From Acidobacteriota bacterium (GTDB lineage Bacteria; Acidobacteriota; Polarisedimenticolia; J045), in contig JAUZRX010000015.1 in the NCBI GenBank assembly GCA_030949985.1, positions 1-64,000 on the forward strand: DNA of 64,000 bases. Direction: 5' to 3'. A model generated the notes under the pieces. It saw only the letters and a program-made list of their open reading frames with translations. It was not told the DNA's origin and did not search any database. Below, in pieces: positions 1 through 8,089 of this stretch; within the stretch, counting starts at the first letter, position 1, and the number at the start of each line of letters is the position of its first letter. A program made the position numbers and the translations under genes.

Positions 1-78
1 GGCCAGTCCATGCCCCGTGGGAGAGCAAGAGCGGGGCCAGTTTGAACCCGCGCTCGGGCGCGGAGTTTGGGGACGAGG

Positions 79-94
79 TGTCCGCATGCGGACA
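79..94. repeat. Perfect 16-bp palindrome, possible operator
   Basis: TGTCCGCATGCGGACA reads the same on both strands. Two further CGGACA copies and one CCGGACACC follow within 30 bases. It lies about 185 bases upstream of the first gene (start 280). The repeat-rich dyad is typical of a regulator binding site, but nothing in the sequence identifies the protein. Confidence 0.35.
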
Positions 95-181
95 GGTGCC
101 GCGGACAGGGTCCGGACACCCCCGGCGGCTTGCGCCCCCCCCGGCCCCCGGGGCCACGGGGTACATTCTTCGCTCCACGGT

Positions 182-210
182 GGGGTTTTTCGCCCGCCGG
201 CGGAAACCCC
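182..210. other. Stem-loop upstream of the first gene
   Basis: GGGGTTT at 182-188 pairs with AAACCCC at 204-210, and the inner CGCC/GGCG can add to the stem. No T-run follows on the plus strand, so this is not a classical terminator. It could end transcription from the left of the window or sit in the leader of the gene at 280. The rest of 1-279 holds no gene I can support. Confidence 0.35.
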
Positions 211-279
211 GCCGGCCGCCGAGCGTTGTACACTTTCCGGTGGGGCGTCAGGTCGGGCCCCGGCGGAGGAGGTGAGAAG

Positions 280-561
280 ATGTTCGAACTGGGAGCCTTG
301 ATCGTCTTGCTGCTGGGGACCCTGGCCGCTATGGGTATCGTAATCGGAACGCTGATTCGCCTTTTCCTCGTGGTGGTTCTGCTTCCGATCAAGCTCCTGG
401 CGACCCTGGCGGCCTTGGTGGGTGTGCTTGTCGGCCTGCCGGTGGCGGTGATGGGCATCGGAGCGATTCTGCTGGCCTTTACGGCCTGCGTGATACTCGC
501 CCCCCTGTTTCTTCCGCTGATGGCGATCGCGGGAGGGGTCTGGTTGCTCGGTCGCCACTGA
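280..561 (+). CDS. Small multi-pass membrane protein of unknown function
   Basis: A 93-residue, almost wholly hydrophobic protein with about three to four membrane segments (residues 3-27, 28-50 and 55-90, the last probably two helices). The charged positions are few (Glu3, Arg28, Lys38 and a short GRH tail). The start at 280 follows a strong GGAGGAGGTGAG ribosome site at 264-275; an upstream in-frame extension to 67 is Pro/Arg/Gly-rich and looks non-coding. A clear terminator follows at 591. I do not recognise a family. The gene stands alone, convergent with the next one. Length and composition resemble small envelope proteins, but no function can be named. Confidence 0.7.
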   Translation: MFELGALIVLLLGTLAAMGIVIGTLIRLFLVVVLLPIKLLATLAALVGVLVGLPVAVMGIGAILLAFTACVILAPLFLPLMAIAGGVWLLGRH

Positions 562-590
562 GGCACTGGCCGGTCGGCCCCTCGAGGAAA

Positions 591-615
591 ACGCCGCCGG
601 CAGGCGGCGTTTTTC
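591..615. terminator. Bidirectional rho-independent terminator
   Basis: ACGCCGCC (591-598) pairs with GGCGGCGT (603-610) around a GGCA loop, followed by five T. The left flank is A-rich, so it can also serve the convergent minus-strand gene that ends at 616. Confidence 0.85.
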
Positions 616-1140
616 TCACTCCAGGCGCATCAGGCGCACGAGGGTACCGTCGGGCCGGATCAGCAGGGCATGGCCCGCCCAGCCGGGGGCGCTCAGCAGC
701 CGGTCACCCCGCAGAGCCAGCCGGATCCATTCGCCGCGGGCCGAGCTTTCAGCGGTCACACCCTCCACCTGCCGGAAAGCCCGGCGGTCTTCCGGGCAGA
801 CCAGGGCCTCGGACCAGCGGCCGGCCCAGGGGCCGGCGGTACGCCAGCGCAGCCGGCGCAAATCCCGCCGGACCTGGAGTTCCAGCAGGGGGCCGGGATA
901 ACGGCGGGCAAGTTCCAGGGCCATGCGCTGGAGCTGGCGGGCCTGGGCTGCGTAGCCTTCGATCAGGGCGCGCTCGTCGTGATCCAGGGTCGAGAGAAAG
1001 TCCCACCCGCTCCCTTCCGAGGCGCGTGGCACTTCGCCCGCACGGCCGGGCGCCCCGGCGAGGGCGATCAGCACGACCAGAGTCAGGACGCGGATCAGCG
1101 GGTGGGGGATCCCTTTCTCGAGCGGATGGCTGCTCTTCAT
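616..1140 (-). CDS. Secreted protein of unknown function
   Basis: A 174-residue protein with an N-terminal signal peptide: positively charged start, then a hydrophobic run ending in a small-residue region (VLIALAGAPGRAGE). The mature part is Arg/Leu-rich and partly helical, with the segment DERALIEGYAAQARQLQRMA suggesting an amphipathic helix. The start at 1140 has GGGAGG about 10 bases upstream. No domain is recognised. It is convergent with the small membrane protein and shares its terminator. The next minus-strand gene ends 60 bases upstream, so the two may be co-transcribed. Confidence 0.65.
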   Translation of the reverse strand: MKSSHPLEKGIPHPLIRVLTLVVLIALAGAPGRAGEVPRASEGSGWDFLSTLDHDERALIEGYAAQARQLQRMALELARRYPGPLLELQVRRDLRRLRWRTAGPWAGRWSEALVCPEDRRAFRQVEGVTAESSARGEWIRLALRGDRLLSAPGWAGHALLIRPDGTLVRLMRLE

Positions 1141-1199
1141 CCCGTTCTTGCCTCCCGGGTTCAAGCTCGGCCCGAAAGGCGGGGGGGGCAAGCTCTCCT

Positions 1200-3986
1200 T
1201 CAGGGGCAGCCGGTGGGGGAGGCGGCGATGGAGGGGTCCCGGTCCGGGGTTCCCGGGGCATCGGCATTCCAGCTGCCGGGTGTCCCGGCCACCACCGCCC
1301 GGACCAGATAGAAGCGGGGAAGCTGACGGTCGGGAACCGTGGCCTGGGTTTGGGGCAGGTCATCGGCCTCGCAGTGGTCGACGGCGGCCGAAAAATCACC
1401 GGTGGCGGCGAGTTCGGCCAGATCGCCGCTGACCAGGTCGTAGACGGCGGCTTCCACCGGGTCCCAGGTCAACGTGGTCTTGTCCAGCCAGGCGAGGTTG
1501 CGGACCGGGGCGGCGACGGCGGCCGCGGCGCAGTCCACGATTGCGGTGCGTACCGTCTCGGTGTCGGCCGCTGCCGGGAGGCTCCAGCTCACCCTCACGC
1601 CGCTTCCCGTCCAACTCGCCGCCGGGGGGCCGGTGTCCCGGTCGCTGCCCAGCGGGGTGGCGGGGCCGAGGGTGCCGGCGTCGGCACCGAGACGGAGTCG
1701 GAATGGCCGATAGCGTCCCCCATCCCGCAGGTCGCGGAAGATGGCCACCGTTTCGCTGCCCGTGAACACCAGGTTCAGCCCGTCGGGGGCTCCGCCCTCG
1801 GTGGTGATGGCATCAGGTGCGGCGAGGGGGGCCAGATCGCGGTCGACCGCAGCCGCCACCAGGACATCCGCCCCCGCGGCGGTCGGCTCGGCCCAAGCCA
1901 GCAGGTAGCCCTCTGCCGAGCGGCCCACCGCGAGATCGTGGCGACCCGGCGCGGCGGCGGCCACTTCCACGGCGGCGCCGCGGGTCGCGCCCTCCTCGTC
2001 GAAGAGTTGCAGCCGGACGGCCAGGTCGCCGGCTGCGGGAGAGAGCCAGGCGAGGGCGAAGCCGCCGCCCCAGGCCGGGCTGATCACCGCCTCCGGAGCC
2101 GCGGCCTGCTCCTCGCTGCCGAGGGGGGCCTCCCTCAGCAACCGGGCTCCGCCGGGGCCGAGCAAGGTCCAGACGGGTCGGCGCGGGGAGCCCTGGAGGA
2201 AGGCCAGGCCCCAGCGTCTGCCGCCCCAGGCCAGCGCCGGCCGAGCGCCGGCGTCGGCGCCCGGGGTCAGTTCCCGGTCGGCTGTGGTGGCCGTCCCGTC
2301 CCCGTCGAACTCACTCAGGCGCAGGCGGGCCTGTCCCGAGCGGAGGTCTTCGAAGACCGTGACCAGGCGCCCGCCGCTCCAGCTCGCCGCCGGGTCCCGA
2401 CTTTCCGCCGGATCTTCTTCCACGGTGGAGTCTTGCCACGGAGGTCCTCGCTCGACCACCAGTTGGCGTCCGCTCCGCGTCGCGTCGCCCCGGACGACGA
2501 AGTCCTCCCGCCCGGCTCCCCGGCTCGCCACGGCGGGGCCGAGAGGTCGCTGTTCGCCGAGAGACTCCAGGGCCGTCAAGGGCGCCGCCTGGCAGGAAGT
2601 GTCGCAGCCCTCGTCGAGGGTGCCGTCGAAGTCGTTGTCCCGGCCGTCGCAGAGCTCGACGGCCCCGGGATGGGAATCGGGGTCGCCGTCGTCCCGATCG
2701 CCGTCGCAGAAACCCGTGCCGTCGGCATCGGCATCGGTACAGCAGGAGAGCAGCCGGAGCCGGATATTGCGTTGGGAGACCAGCGCGTCCTCGTCTCGGA
2801 TCCAGGCCGGTCGGGCTCCGGTCCAGACCAGGCTCGGTCGAGCGTAGGGCCCTGTGCCGGCGGGGATGTAGAGGGGCGCGGCCAGGGGCTGCCCCTGAGC
2901 GTCGAGGCGGGCGAAGAGTATCGAATAGGCGGGCCCGTTGCCGCCTCCCCAGGCGGCGAGGAACTCTTCGCCGGTCCAGGCCAGGGAAGGCGTACCCGCG
3001 TAGGCGTCGCCATCGTTGATTCTGCGGTCGGTATCGAGAACGTTGCCGGCCATGTCGAGGCGATTGAAGAAGATCCCGTCGTCGCCGTCCCGGCGGTCGT
3101 ACCAGACCAGTCCGTAGACCGAGCCGGTGAAGACCAGGCTGGGCTGGCCGGCGCCGGTTTGCAAGGTCAGGTCCGTGGGTGGGCCGAGGCGAAGTCCCTG
3201 GCGATCGGTACGGACGAAGCGTACGCCCCCATGGCTGTCGGAGTAGCCGATACCCATCTGGCCTCCCCCCGGCGCGAGACTGATGTCGCCGGCTCCCGAT
3301 GGGGTATCGCAGGTGACACAGACCTCGTCCCCCAGAAGGGCGCCCGCGGGAGAGATCCGCTGGAGGTGGATGCGGCTGTTGTACCAGGCCCAGGCCACGA
3401 CCCACCGATCCTCGTCCCAGGCGATGGACGGCCGCTGGGCGTCCTCGCCGGCGCTGGAGACGCGCAGAGGGCCCGCGGTGAGCTGACCGGCTTGATCGAT
3501 GGCGGCGAAGAACAGCTCCGGCAGGCCGAAATCCTCCGCCGACCAGGCCACGCCGTAACCACTGCCCGACCAGGCGATGACGGCATTGGCGTCGATGGGT
3601 ACCGGATCGCTGAGAATCAGCGGATCACCGAGAGGCTGACCTGCCGGATCGAAGCGGTGGAACACCACGCGCGTGTCGAACCCCTGGGTTTCGACCCAGA
3701 CCGCGGCGTAGGCTCGTCCATCCCAGACCAGGGACCGGTCGCGACCCAGATCGGAGGACCAGGCGGCGTCGGCCAGGGCCAGCTCCGCCTCCAGGGCCCT
3801 GGGATCGGAGCAGCTTGCGGGACAGAGATTGTCCACGGTGCCGTCGGCATCGTTGTCGCGGCCGTCGCAAAGCTCCGCCATGCCCTGGGCCGTGGGCGCT
3901 ACCAGGCCGAAGAACGTCAGGAGGAGAGCGAGAACGAGCAGGGTCGGACTTCGGCGAGCCGAGTGCAGACGGGTTAGCATGGGCAT
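1200..3986 (-). CDS. Large secreted protein with two MopE-type metal-binding motifs
   Basis: About 928 residues with a Sec signal peptide (hydrophobic core LLVLALLLTFFGLV) followed at once by the acidic motif ELCDGRDNDADG. A second longer copy lies near residues 415-465 (TDADADG, then ELCDGRDNDFDG and DEGCD). These match the putative metal-binding motif of MopE-type proteins, in which spaced Asp/Asn residues resemble calcium loops. Between and after the motifs are repeating segments of the type W-x-G-x-x-Y/F-x-x-A-W, suggesting a beta-propeller. ATG codons at 3986 and 3980 are both possible; neither has a good ribosome site. It is divergent from the nucleotidyltransferase gene at 4015, with only 28 bases between. 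A role in cell-surface or extracellular binding is inference. Confidence 0.75.
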   Translation of the reverse strand: MPMLTRLHSARRSPTLLVLALLLTFFGLVAPTAQGMAELCDGRDNDADGTVDNLCPASCSDPRALEAELALADAAWSSDLGRDRSLVWDGRAYAAVWVETQGFDTRVVFHRFDPAGQPLGDPLILSDPVPIDANAVIAWSGSGYGVAWSAEDFGLPELFFAAIDQAGQLTAGPLRVSSAGEDAQRPSIAWDEDRWVVAWAWYNSRIHLQRISPAGALLGDEVCVTCDTPSGAGDISLAPGGGQMGIGYSDSHGGVRFVRTDRQGLRLGPPTDLTLQTGAGQPSLVFTGSVYGLVWYDRRDGDDGIFFNRLDMAGNVLDTDRRINDGDAYAGTPSLAWTGEEFLAAWGGGNGPAYSILFARLDAQGQPLAAPLYIPAGTGPYARPSLVWTGARPAWIRDEDALVSQRNIRLRLLSCCTDADADGTGFCDGDRDDGDPDSHPGAVELCDGRDNDFDGTLDEGCDTSCQAAPLTALESLGEQRPLGPAVASRGAGREDFVVRGDATRSGRQLVVERGPPWQDSTVEEDPAESRDPAASWSGGRLVTVFEDLRSGQARLRLSEFDGDGTATTADRELTPGADAGARPALAWGGRRWGLAFLQGSPRRPVWTLLGPGGARLLREAPLGSEEQAAAPEAVISPAWGGGFALAWLSPAAGDLAVRLQLFDEEGATRGAAVEVAAAAPGRHDLAVGRSAEGYLLAWAEPTAAGADVLVAAAVDRDLAPLAAPDAITTEGGAPDGLNLVFTGSETVAIFRDLRDGGRYRPFRLRLGADAGTLGPATPLGSDRDTGPPAASWTGSGVRVSWSLPAAADTETVRTAIVDCAAAAVAAPVRNLAWLDKTTLTWDPVEAAVYDLVSGDLAELAATGDFSAAVDHCEADDLPQTQATVPDRQLPRFYLVRAVVAGTPGSWNADAPGTPDRDPSIAASPTGCP

Positions 3987-4014
3987 TGAGTACGGTCTAA
4001 GCCGTCGGAGCGCA

Positions 4015-5064
4015 ATGAACCCCACCTTCCAACCTGGCAGCCCCGCCGCCCGCTGGTTGCTGGCCGTCTGTTCCGGCCATGCTCCGGAGCAGTGGCCGGC
4101 ATGGCCTCGGGGGCAGGACGGATATCTGCTCGCCATGGCCCGCGCCCATCGTCTCGCCGCTCGCGCCGGGGGGCGTCTCGCGGCCCACGGGCAGGCCGAC
4201 TCGCCGGGCGCCGGCGACCTGGTGGCCGCCTGGCGTCGGGGCGTGGGCGAGCAGGGGTTGTTCTGCGAAACCCTGGGCGAATTGGATCGTCGGGCGGTTC
4301 AGCAGGGGGTTCGGCTGATCGTCCTCAAGGGCGCCGATCTTTGCCAGCGGATCTATCCTCCGGGTGAACGCACGAGCAACGACATCGATTTGCTGGTGCG
4401 TCCAGAGCAACTCGACCAGGCCGAGGCGGTGCTGGCCGCGGCAGGTTTCATCTGCGACCACCCCGATCCTCTCGATGCCCGCCGGCACTGGTTCGCCAGC
4501 ACCTACCGCAGCCAGATCCGGCCCCGGCTGCAGGTGGATCTGCACTGGGCCTTGGGGGCCCGGCACCGCACGCACTGGAAGCTGGATGCGGTGTTCGCCC
4601 GTGCCGAGGCACAGCCGGGACTGGCGGCGGTCGGCCGCCTGGCTCTCGAGGATCTGCTTGTCTTCCTGGCCCTGCATGCCGTCGCATTCCACGGTGCGCT
4701 GGCGCGCTGGGTCTGGTGGCTCGACATGTACCTGCTGCTGCAAACCACGGGGGTGCAGCCGCGGGAGGTGCTCGAGCGGGCTCGGGACGTGGGTGGCGCC
4801 GTGGCCCTGGGGGCGGCGATGACACGGGTCGAGCGCCTCTTCGGCGGCGGGTTCCCGGGCCGCTGGGGCGGTCCTTCGATCCGTGGTCGATGGATCGAGG
4901 CCCTCAGCGCCGAGCAGGAGCGTGCCGGCCCGGGAGGTTGGCGTCGGCGACTGGTGGCGGCCCTGTCGGTGGACCGGCCGCGGGACCTACTGGCCCTGGC
5001 CGCCTGGGCCGGCGGTCGAGCCTGGCGCCGCCGACGCAGACAGGGCGGGAAGCCGGCCGCCTGA
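4015..5064 (+). CDS. Nucleotidyltransferase of the NTP_transf_5 type
   Basis: A 349-residue cytoplasmic protein. The motif LKGADL followed by S-N-D-I-D-L-L-V (Asp123 and Asp125) is the metal-binding DxD of the uncharacterised NTP_transf_5 family (nucleotidyltransferase fold), found in lasso peptide and other RiPP loci. The ATG at 4015 has GGAG four bases upstream; an upstream extension runs through the promoter region and is not credible. It is divergent from the MopE-type gene and convergent with the radical SAM gene, overlapping its tail by 78 bases. In this context I infer that it transfers a nucleotide to the phosphorylated peptide or to the kinase product. The fold is fairly sure, the substrate is not. 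Confidence 0.8.
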   Translation: MNPTFQPGSPAARWLLAVCSGHAPEQWPAWPRGQDGYLLAMARAHRLAARAGGRLAAHGQADSPGAGDLVAAWRRGVGEQGLFCETLGELDRRAVQQGVRLIVLKGADLCQRIYPPGERTSNDIDLLVRPEQLDQAEAVLAAAGFICDHPDPLDARRHWFASTYRSQIRPRLQVDLHWALGARHRTHWKLDAVFARAEAQPGLAAVGRLALEDLLVFLALHAVAFHGALARWVWWLDMYLLLQTTGVQPREVLERARDVGGAVALGAAMTRVERLFGGGFPGRWGGPSIRGRWIEALSAEQERAGPGGWRRRLVAALSVDRPRDLLALAAWAGGRAWRRRRRQGGKPAA

Positions 5065-6138
5065 CCGGGCCCGTTCCTGGATGCGGGCGTGGATCTTTTC
5101 GAGTTCCGTGGTTCCGCCCTTTTCGTAGGCCTGAACGCGAATTTCTCCCAGTTCGCAGCGCCAGGTGTTGGGGCCGAAAAAGTCGCCGTCCTCGAAAAGG
5201 GCATCGAGCGAGCATCGCCCGCAGAATGAGTTCTGTTCACAGCCGGAGCAGACGGGCAGATCCTGCGCGGTGATATTGCGCAGCCGGAGCAGCAGCGGCG
5301 AAGTCTCCCAGATTTCCTTGAAGCTCTGTTCGCGCAAGGAGCCTGCCGGCGGGAAACGCTGAGAGCAGGGGTAGACCCGACCCCGGGAGGAGATCAGGGC
5401 GACCCGTCGGGCCGTGGCGCAGATCGACTGCCCCGGCTCCGGCTTGTGCCCCGTACCGGGAGCCACCGCCTGACCGAGGTGGGGGTCCATGCAAAAGCCG
5501 AGCAGGTCGGCGCGGCTCATACGGTGGTCGAGGGGGGAGTCGTCCAGATCGTTCCGCACGATGAGCGTCGGATCGAAGCGGTATTCCGCGCCGATTTCCC
5601 GCGCGAAAGCGAGGACCTTGGCGTACTCCCGCGAGATGCCCGCCATGATCGGGGCCTTGAGCACCACGGGAACGCCGGCCGCTCGCAGGCGTCGGGCCGC
5701 GTTGGTGGTCTTGTTCCAGGAGCCGGGGATCCGCGTCACCTTGTCGTGGGCCTGGGGGTCCATGGCGTAGAGCGACATCTCCACGCCGATCACGCTGGCT
5801 TCGGCGAGCACCTCGATGTCCCGATCGCGGAGCAGGGTGCCGTTGGTGAACAGGCGGAGCGCGAAGCCGAGGCTGCGGGCGTGGCGGACGAGGACGAGGA
5901 TGTCCTTGCGGGTGAAGATCTCGCCGCCGGTGAAGGTCAGAAAGAGTGTGCCCATGGCCCGGAGCTGGTCGAGGATATCGGTGACTTCCTCGGTGGTCAG
6001 TTCGCCTTCGATGTCCCCCAGGTCTACGTAGCAGTGGGTGCAATCCTCGTTGCAGCGATTGGTCAGCTCGAAAAGGATGGACAGGGGGACCAGGCTCTGT
6101 TCGGCCTGCTTGAGCATTGCTGCCAGTGCCTGGCTCAT
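4987..6138 (-). CDS. Radical SAM/SPASM peptide-modifying enzyme
   Basis: A 383-residue protein. The radical SAM cluster motif CNEDCTHC lies at residues 29-36, followed by the GGE motif (TFTGGEI). The C-terminal half has a SPASM domain: GRVYPC, then CSGCEQNSFCGRC, then a last Cys in NTWRC, enough for auxiliary Fe-S clusters. SPASM enzymes typically install thioether or C-C crosslinks in ribosomal peptides. The ATG at 6138 has GGAGG seven bases upstream and overlaps the kinase stop by 4 bases (ATGA), so the two are translationally coupled. It is the last gene of the minus-strand RiPP operon. I infer that the substrate is the 45-residue peptide at 7156-7293, probably at its two Cys or neighbouring residues. 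Confidence 0.88.
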   Translation of the reverse strand: MSQALAAMLKQAEQSLVPLSILFELTNRCNEDCTHCYVDLGDIEGELTTEEVTDILDQLRAMGTLFLTFTGGEIFTRKDILVLVRHARSLGFALRLFTNGTLLRDRDIEVLAEASVIGVEMSLYAMDPQAHDKVTRIPGSWNKTTNAARRLRAAGVPVVLKAPIMAGISREYAKVLAFAREIGAEYRFDPTLIVRNDLDDSPLDHRMSRADLLGFCMDPHLGQAVAPGTGHKPEPGQSICATARRVALISSRGRVYPCSQRFPPAGSLREQSFKEIWETSPLLLRLRNITAQDLPVCSGCEQNSFCGRCSLDALFEDGDFFGPNTWRCELGEIRVQAYEKGGTTELEKIHARIQERARSGGRLPALSASAAPGSTAGPGGQGQ

Positions 6139-7064
6139 GGGGTACCTCCTTGCCGCCCGGGAGGGCGGGCACGCAGGGGAATCGGCCCGAGGGCTGCCGG
6201 CGCCGTGGCTTTCGGGAGAGTCGTCGGCGCCGGGCGCCGGGGGCGGAAGAAGGAAAATTCGGGCAAAGAGTCGATGGCGCGCCAGAACCCGGGATCGGGA
6301 GCGAAGGCCAGGCGGTAGGTGGGGATCCGCTTGATCAAACGGGCCGCCGCGTCGAAGAAGGCCTGCTGCACCGCGGGGAGCGCGAGCGGTGCGCCGCCCG
6401 CCTGCAGGACCTCCGCCAGGCAGCGTGCGGGCGCCACGGGCTGGACCCGGGGGGTGGGGGCGTGCTCGAGAAGGAAGAGGCCTCCGGCAGGAGCCGCCGT
6501 CGGCGAGCCCTTCCAGAAGGGGGTGCCGAAAACCCTGACTCCCTGGCCGGAGCGGCGAACGACGACCATCTCGTCGGAGAGGATCTCTTCACCCGCCTCG
6601 CGCGAGATCTTCGCCAGGGTGGATTTGCCGGCCCCGGACGGGCCGCAGAAGATCAGGCCGAAACCATCGTGGCGCACGGCCGCCGCGTGGAGCAGGGTGC
6701 CGCCCTCCCGCAGCAACAGGCCGCCGAGCACGATCCGCACGATCAGGTCCAGGTGGGCCAGGGAATCGGGGATCCGGGCCTGGGCGCGGCGGGCGTCCCA
6801 GTCGATCACGGCGCTCAGGCCCTCGCCCCGGAGAGAGGCGATACCCAGGTCGCCCTCGGCTTCCACGGGAGGGTTGTCGACCCAGACGGGATGGAAGCAG
6901 GGCGCGGAGGCGTCGATCTCCAGCGTGATTTCCATCTCCGGGGAAGCGTCGCCGAGGAAACCGGCGTAGCGCTCTTCGACCCGCTCGATCATCGAATCGA
7001 GGGTCAGGGCGATGTCCAGGGACAGGCCGCCGATGCTGATCGTGCGATGGTGCTCGCCGCTCAC
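6135..7064 (-). CDS. HprK-like kinase of a peptide-modification locus
   Basis: A 309-residue protein. A P-loop GPSGAGKST lies near residues 141-150, preceded by an LHAAAV segment typical of HPr-kinase-related proteins. Homologues in lasso peptide loci phosphorylate the C-terminal Ser of the precursor (paeninodin type). GTG at 7064 is preferred because GGAGA lies eight bases upstream; a longer TTG-started version would begin inside the hairpin at 7101-7124. It lies between the precursor gene and the radical SAM gene, and overlaps the latter by 4 bases. The neighbouring peptide ends in Ser, which makes Ser phosphorylation the leading hypothesis. The C-terminal 40 residues are Pro/Arg-rich and probably disordered. 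Confidence 0.8.
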   Translation of the reverse strand: MSGEHHRTISIGGLSLDIALTLDSMIERVEERYAGFLGDASPEMEITLEIDASAPCFHPVWVDNPPVEAEGDLGIASLRGEGLSAVIDWDARRAQARIPDSLAHLDLIVRIVLGGLLLREGGTLLHAAAVRHDGFGLIFCGPSGAGKSTLAKISREAGEEILSDEMVVVRRSGQGVRVFGTPFWKGSPTAAPAGGLFLLEHAPTPRVQPVAPARCLAEVLQAGGAPLALPAVQQAFFDAAARLIKRIPTYRLAFAPDPGFWRAIDSLPEFSFFRPRRPAPTTLPKATAPAALGPIPLRARPPGRQGGTP

Positions 7065-7100
7065 GCTCTGTTCTCCGCCAACGCATGGTGCGTAGAACGA

Positions 7101-7124
7101 GGCCCCTCGCCGCAACGAGGGGCC
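7101..7124 (-). terminator. Stem-loop after the precursor peptide gene, likely attenuator
   Basis: GGCCCCTCG (7101-7109) and CGAGGGGCC (7116-7124) form a perfect 9-bp stem around a six-base loop. It lies between the precursor stop (7156) and the kinase start (7064). There is no proper T-run on the minus strand, so partial termination or 3'-end protection is likelier than full termination. It would let the peptide be made in excess over its enzymes, as in many RiPP operons. Confidence 0.55.
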
Positions 7125-7155
7125 CGGTCTGTCTGGTGGTCGATGGTCGCGGCCC

Positions 7156-7293
7156 CTAGCTGTGGGCTCCGCCTCCGCAGTTGAAGGCCTCGCTGGTGCA
7201 GGACGCGGCGAAGACCACCGGTTCGTAATCTTCTTCCCACTCGATGGCCGGTCGAATCCAGGTCTTCTTTTTCTCGTTCTGGGTTGCGCTCAT
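7156..7293 (-). CDS. RiPP precursor peptide, 45 residues, two Cys, C-terminal Ser
   Basis: Translation on the minus strand from ATG 7293 to TAG 7156-7158 gives 45 residues. The leader part has K-T-W-I-R-P-A-I-E-W-E-E at residues 11-21; the core has AASC (Cys32), FNC (Cys39), GGG and ends HS. It sits between a secreted-protein gene and the HprK-like kinase and radical SAM genes, in the middle of one operon; a GGGG element lies upstream of the start. The leader pattern K-T-[W/Y]-x-[K/R]-P-x-I-x-[W/Y]-x-E recurs in the peptide at 49,970. Two Cys fit thioether crosslinking by a SPASM enzyme, and the C-terminal Ser fits HprK-like phosphorylation. Both are inferences; the reading frame itself is certain. 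Confidence 0.82.
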   Translation of the reverse strand: MSATQNEKKKTWIRPAIEWEEDYEPVVFAASCTSEAFNCGGGAHS

Positions 7294-7311
7294 CAGGTAG
7301 CCCCCGTTGTC

Positions 7312-8031
7312 TCAGAAGTTTCCGAGTTCGAAGGAGGTCTGCGCCGCGGCAAAGACCTCCCCATCGCGGACCAAGGATACCTCAGCGGTCCACGTTCCGT
7401 AAAGGTTGTGCTTGGTGATCCAGGTGCCGCTGACCGGAAGGATCACGCTGGTGAAAACCTGGTCCCCGGCGGCGCCGAGATCGGCGGCGGAGGGCAGGGC
7501 GGCGGCGACGGGGCCCAAGGGCGCTACCAGGGCCACCCGCACCGGGTGGGGTGCCAGCTCCGGGCGCTCGATGGTCTGGCCGGGCGAGCCCTGCGGGTCG
7601 ACCGGGGTGACCCGCGACTCGTAGACACTGCCATCGGGCAGGTGGAAGGTGGTCACCTGGTCGAAGGGCTGGTCGCCGAGCTGAGCCCGGTCGAGAGCCG
7701 CGACCACGTAGACATTGAGCGTGTCGTGGGCGTCGAAGGGGCCCATGAAGGGGCGGGGACCCGCGTACCGACCGGCCTCGCGGACGATGGCGCCCGGGTC
7801 CACGTCGGTGACCACCAGGGCGGTGATGGCCCCGACCTCGGAGGCGCTGGGCGCGGGGGGCGCAGGGAGCGATGCGGGAGCTGCCACCCGGGTGGCGGGA
7901 GTCGTGCGTACCGAGCGCACACCCATGTTGCGCGGCCGATCGGCGAGAGCCGTCAGAACCATGGCCAGGCTCACACAGGCCACCAGGGCGATGCGGATCA
8001 GCCTCTGGCAGGAGTCGTTGTTGATCTTCAT
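7312..8031 (-). CDS. Secreted protein encoded in the RiPP operon
   Basis: A 239-residue protein with a signal peptide (basic N-terminus, then LIRIALVACVSLAMVLTALA). A Pro/Ala/Ser-rich linker follows (residues about 40-65), then a predicted beta-rich domain with motifs such as HDTLNVYVVA and GTWTAEVSLV that resembles an Ig-like or jelly-roll fold. ATG 8031 has AGGAGA at good spacing. The stop is 18 bases before the precursor peptide start, so the two are almost certainly in one transcript. No known family recognised. It may carry, display or export-couple the modified peptide, which is a guess from position only. Confidence 0.7.
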   Translation of the reverse strand: MKINNDSCQRLIRIALVACVSLAMVLTALADRPRNMGVRSVRTTPATRVAAPASLPAPPAPSASEVGAITALVVTDVDPGAIVREAGRYAGPRPFMGPFDAHDTLNVYVVAALDRAQLGDQPFDQVTTFHLPDGSVYESRVTPVDPQGSPGQTIERPELAPHPVRVALVAPLGPVAAALPSAADLGAAGDQVFTSVILPVSGTWITKHNLYGTWTAEVSLVRDGEVFAAAQTSFELGNF

Positions 8032-8089
8032 CAGTCTATCTCCTCGCGGGAAGGGGAGGCCCGGCCTCCCGCTTCCCATCGCTGTTCCT

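Noticed and set aside
1026-3977. Very long open frame antisense to the MopE-motif gene
   Set aside because: The translation is Gly/Arg/Ala-rich without domain, signal peptide or ribosome site. The opposite strand has a clear secreted protein. Such shadows are usual at this GC content.
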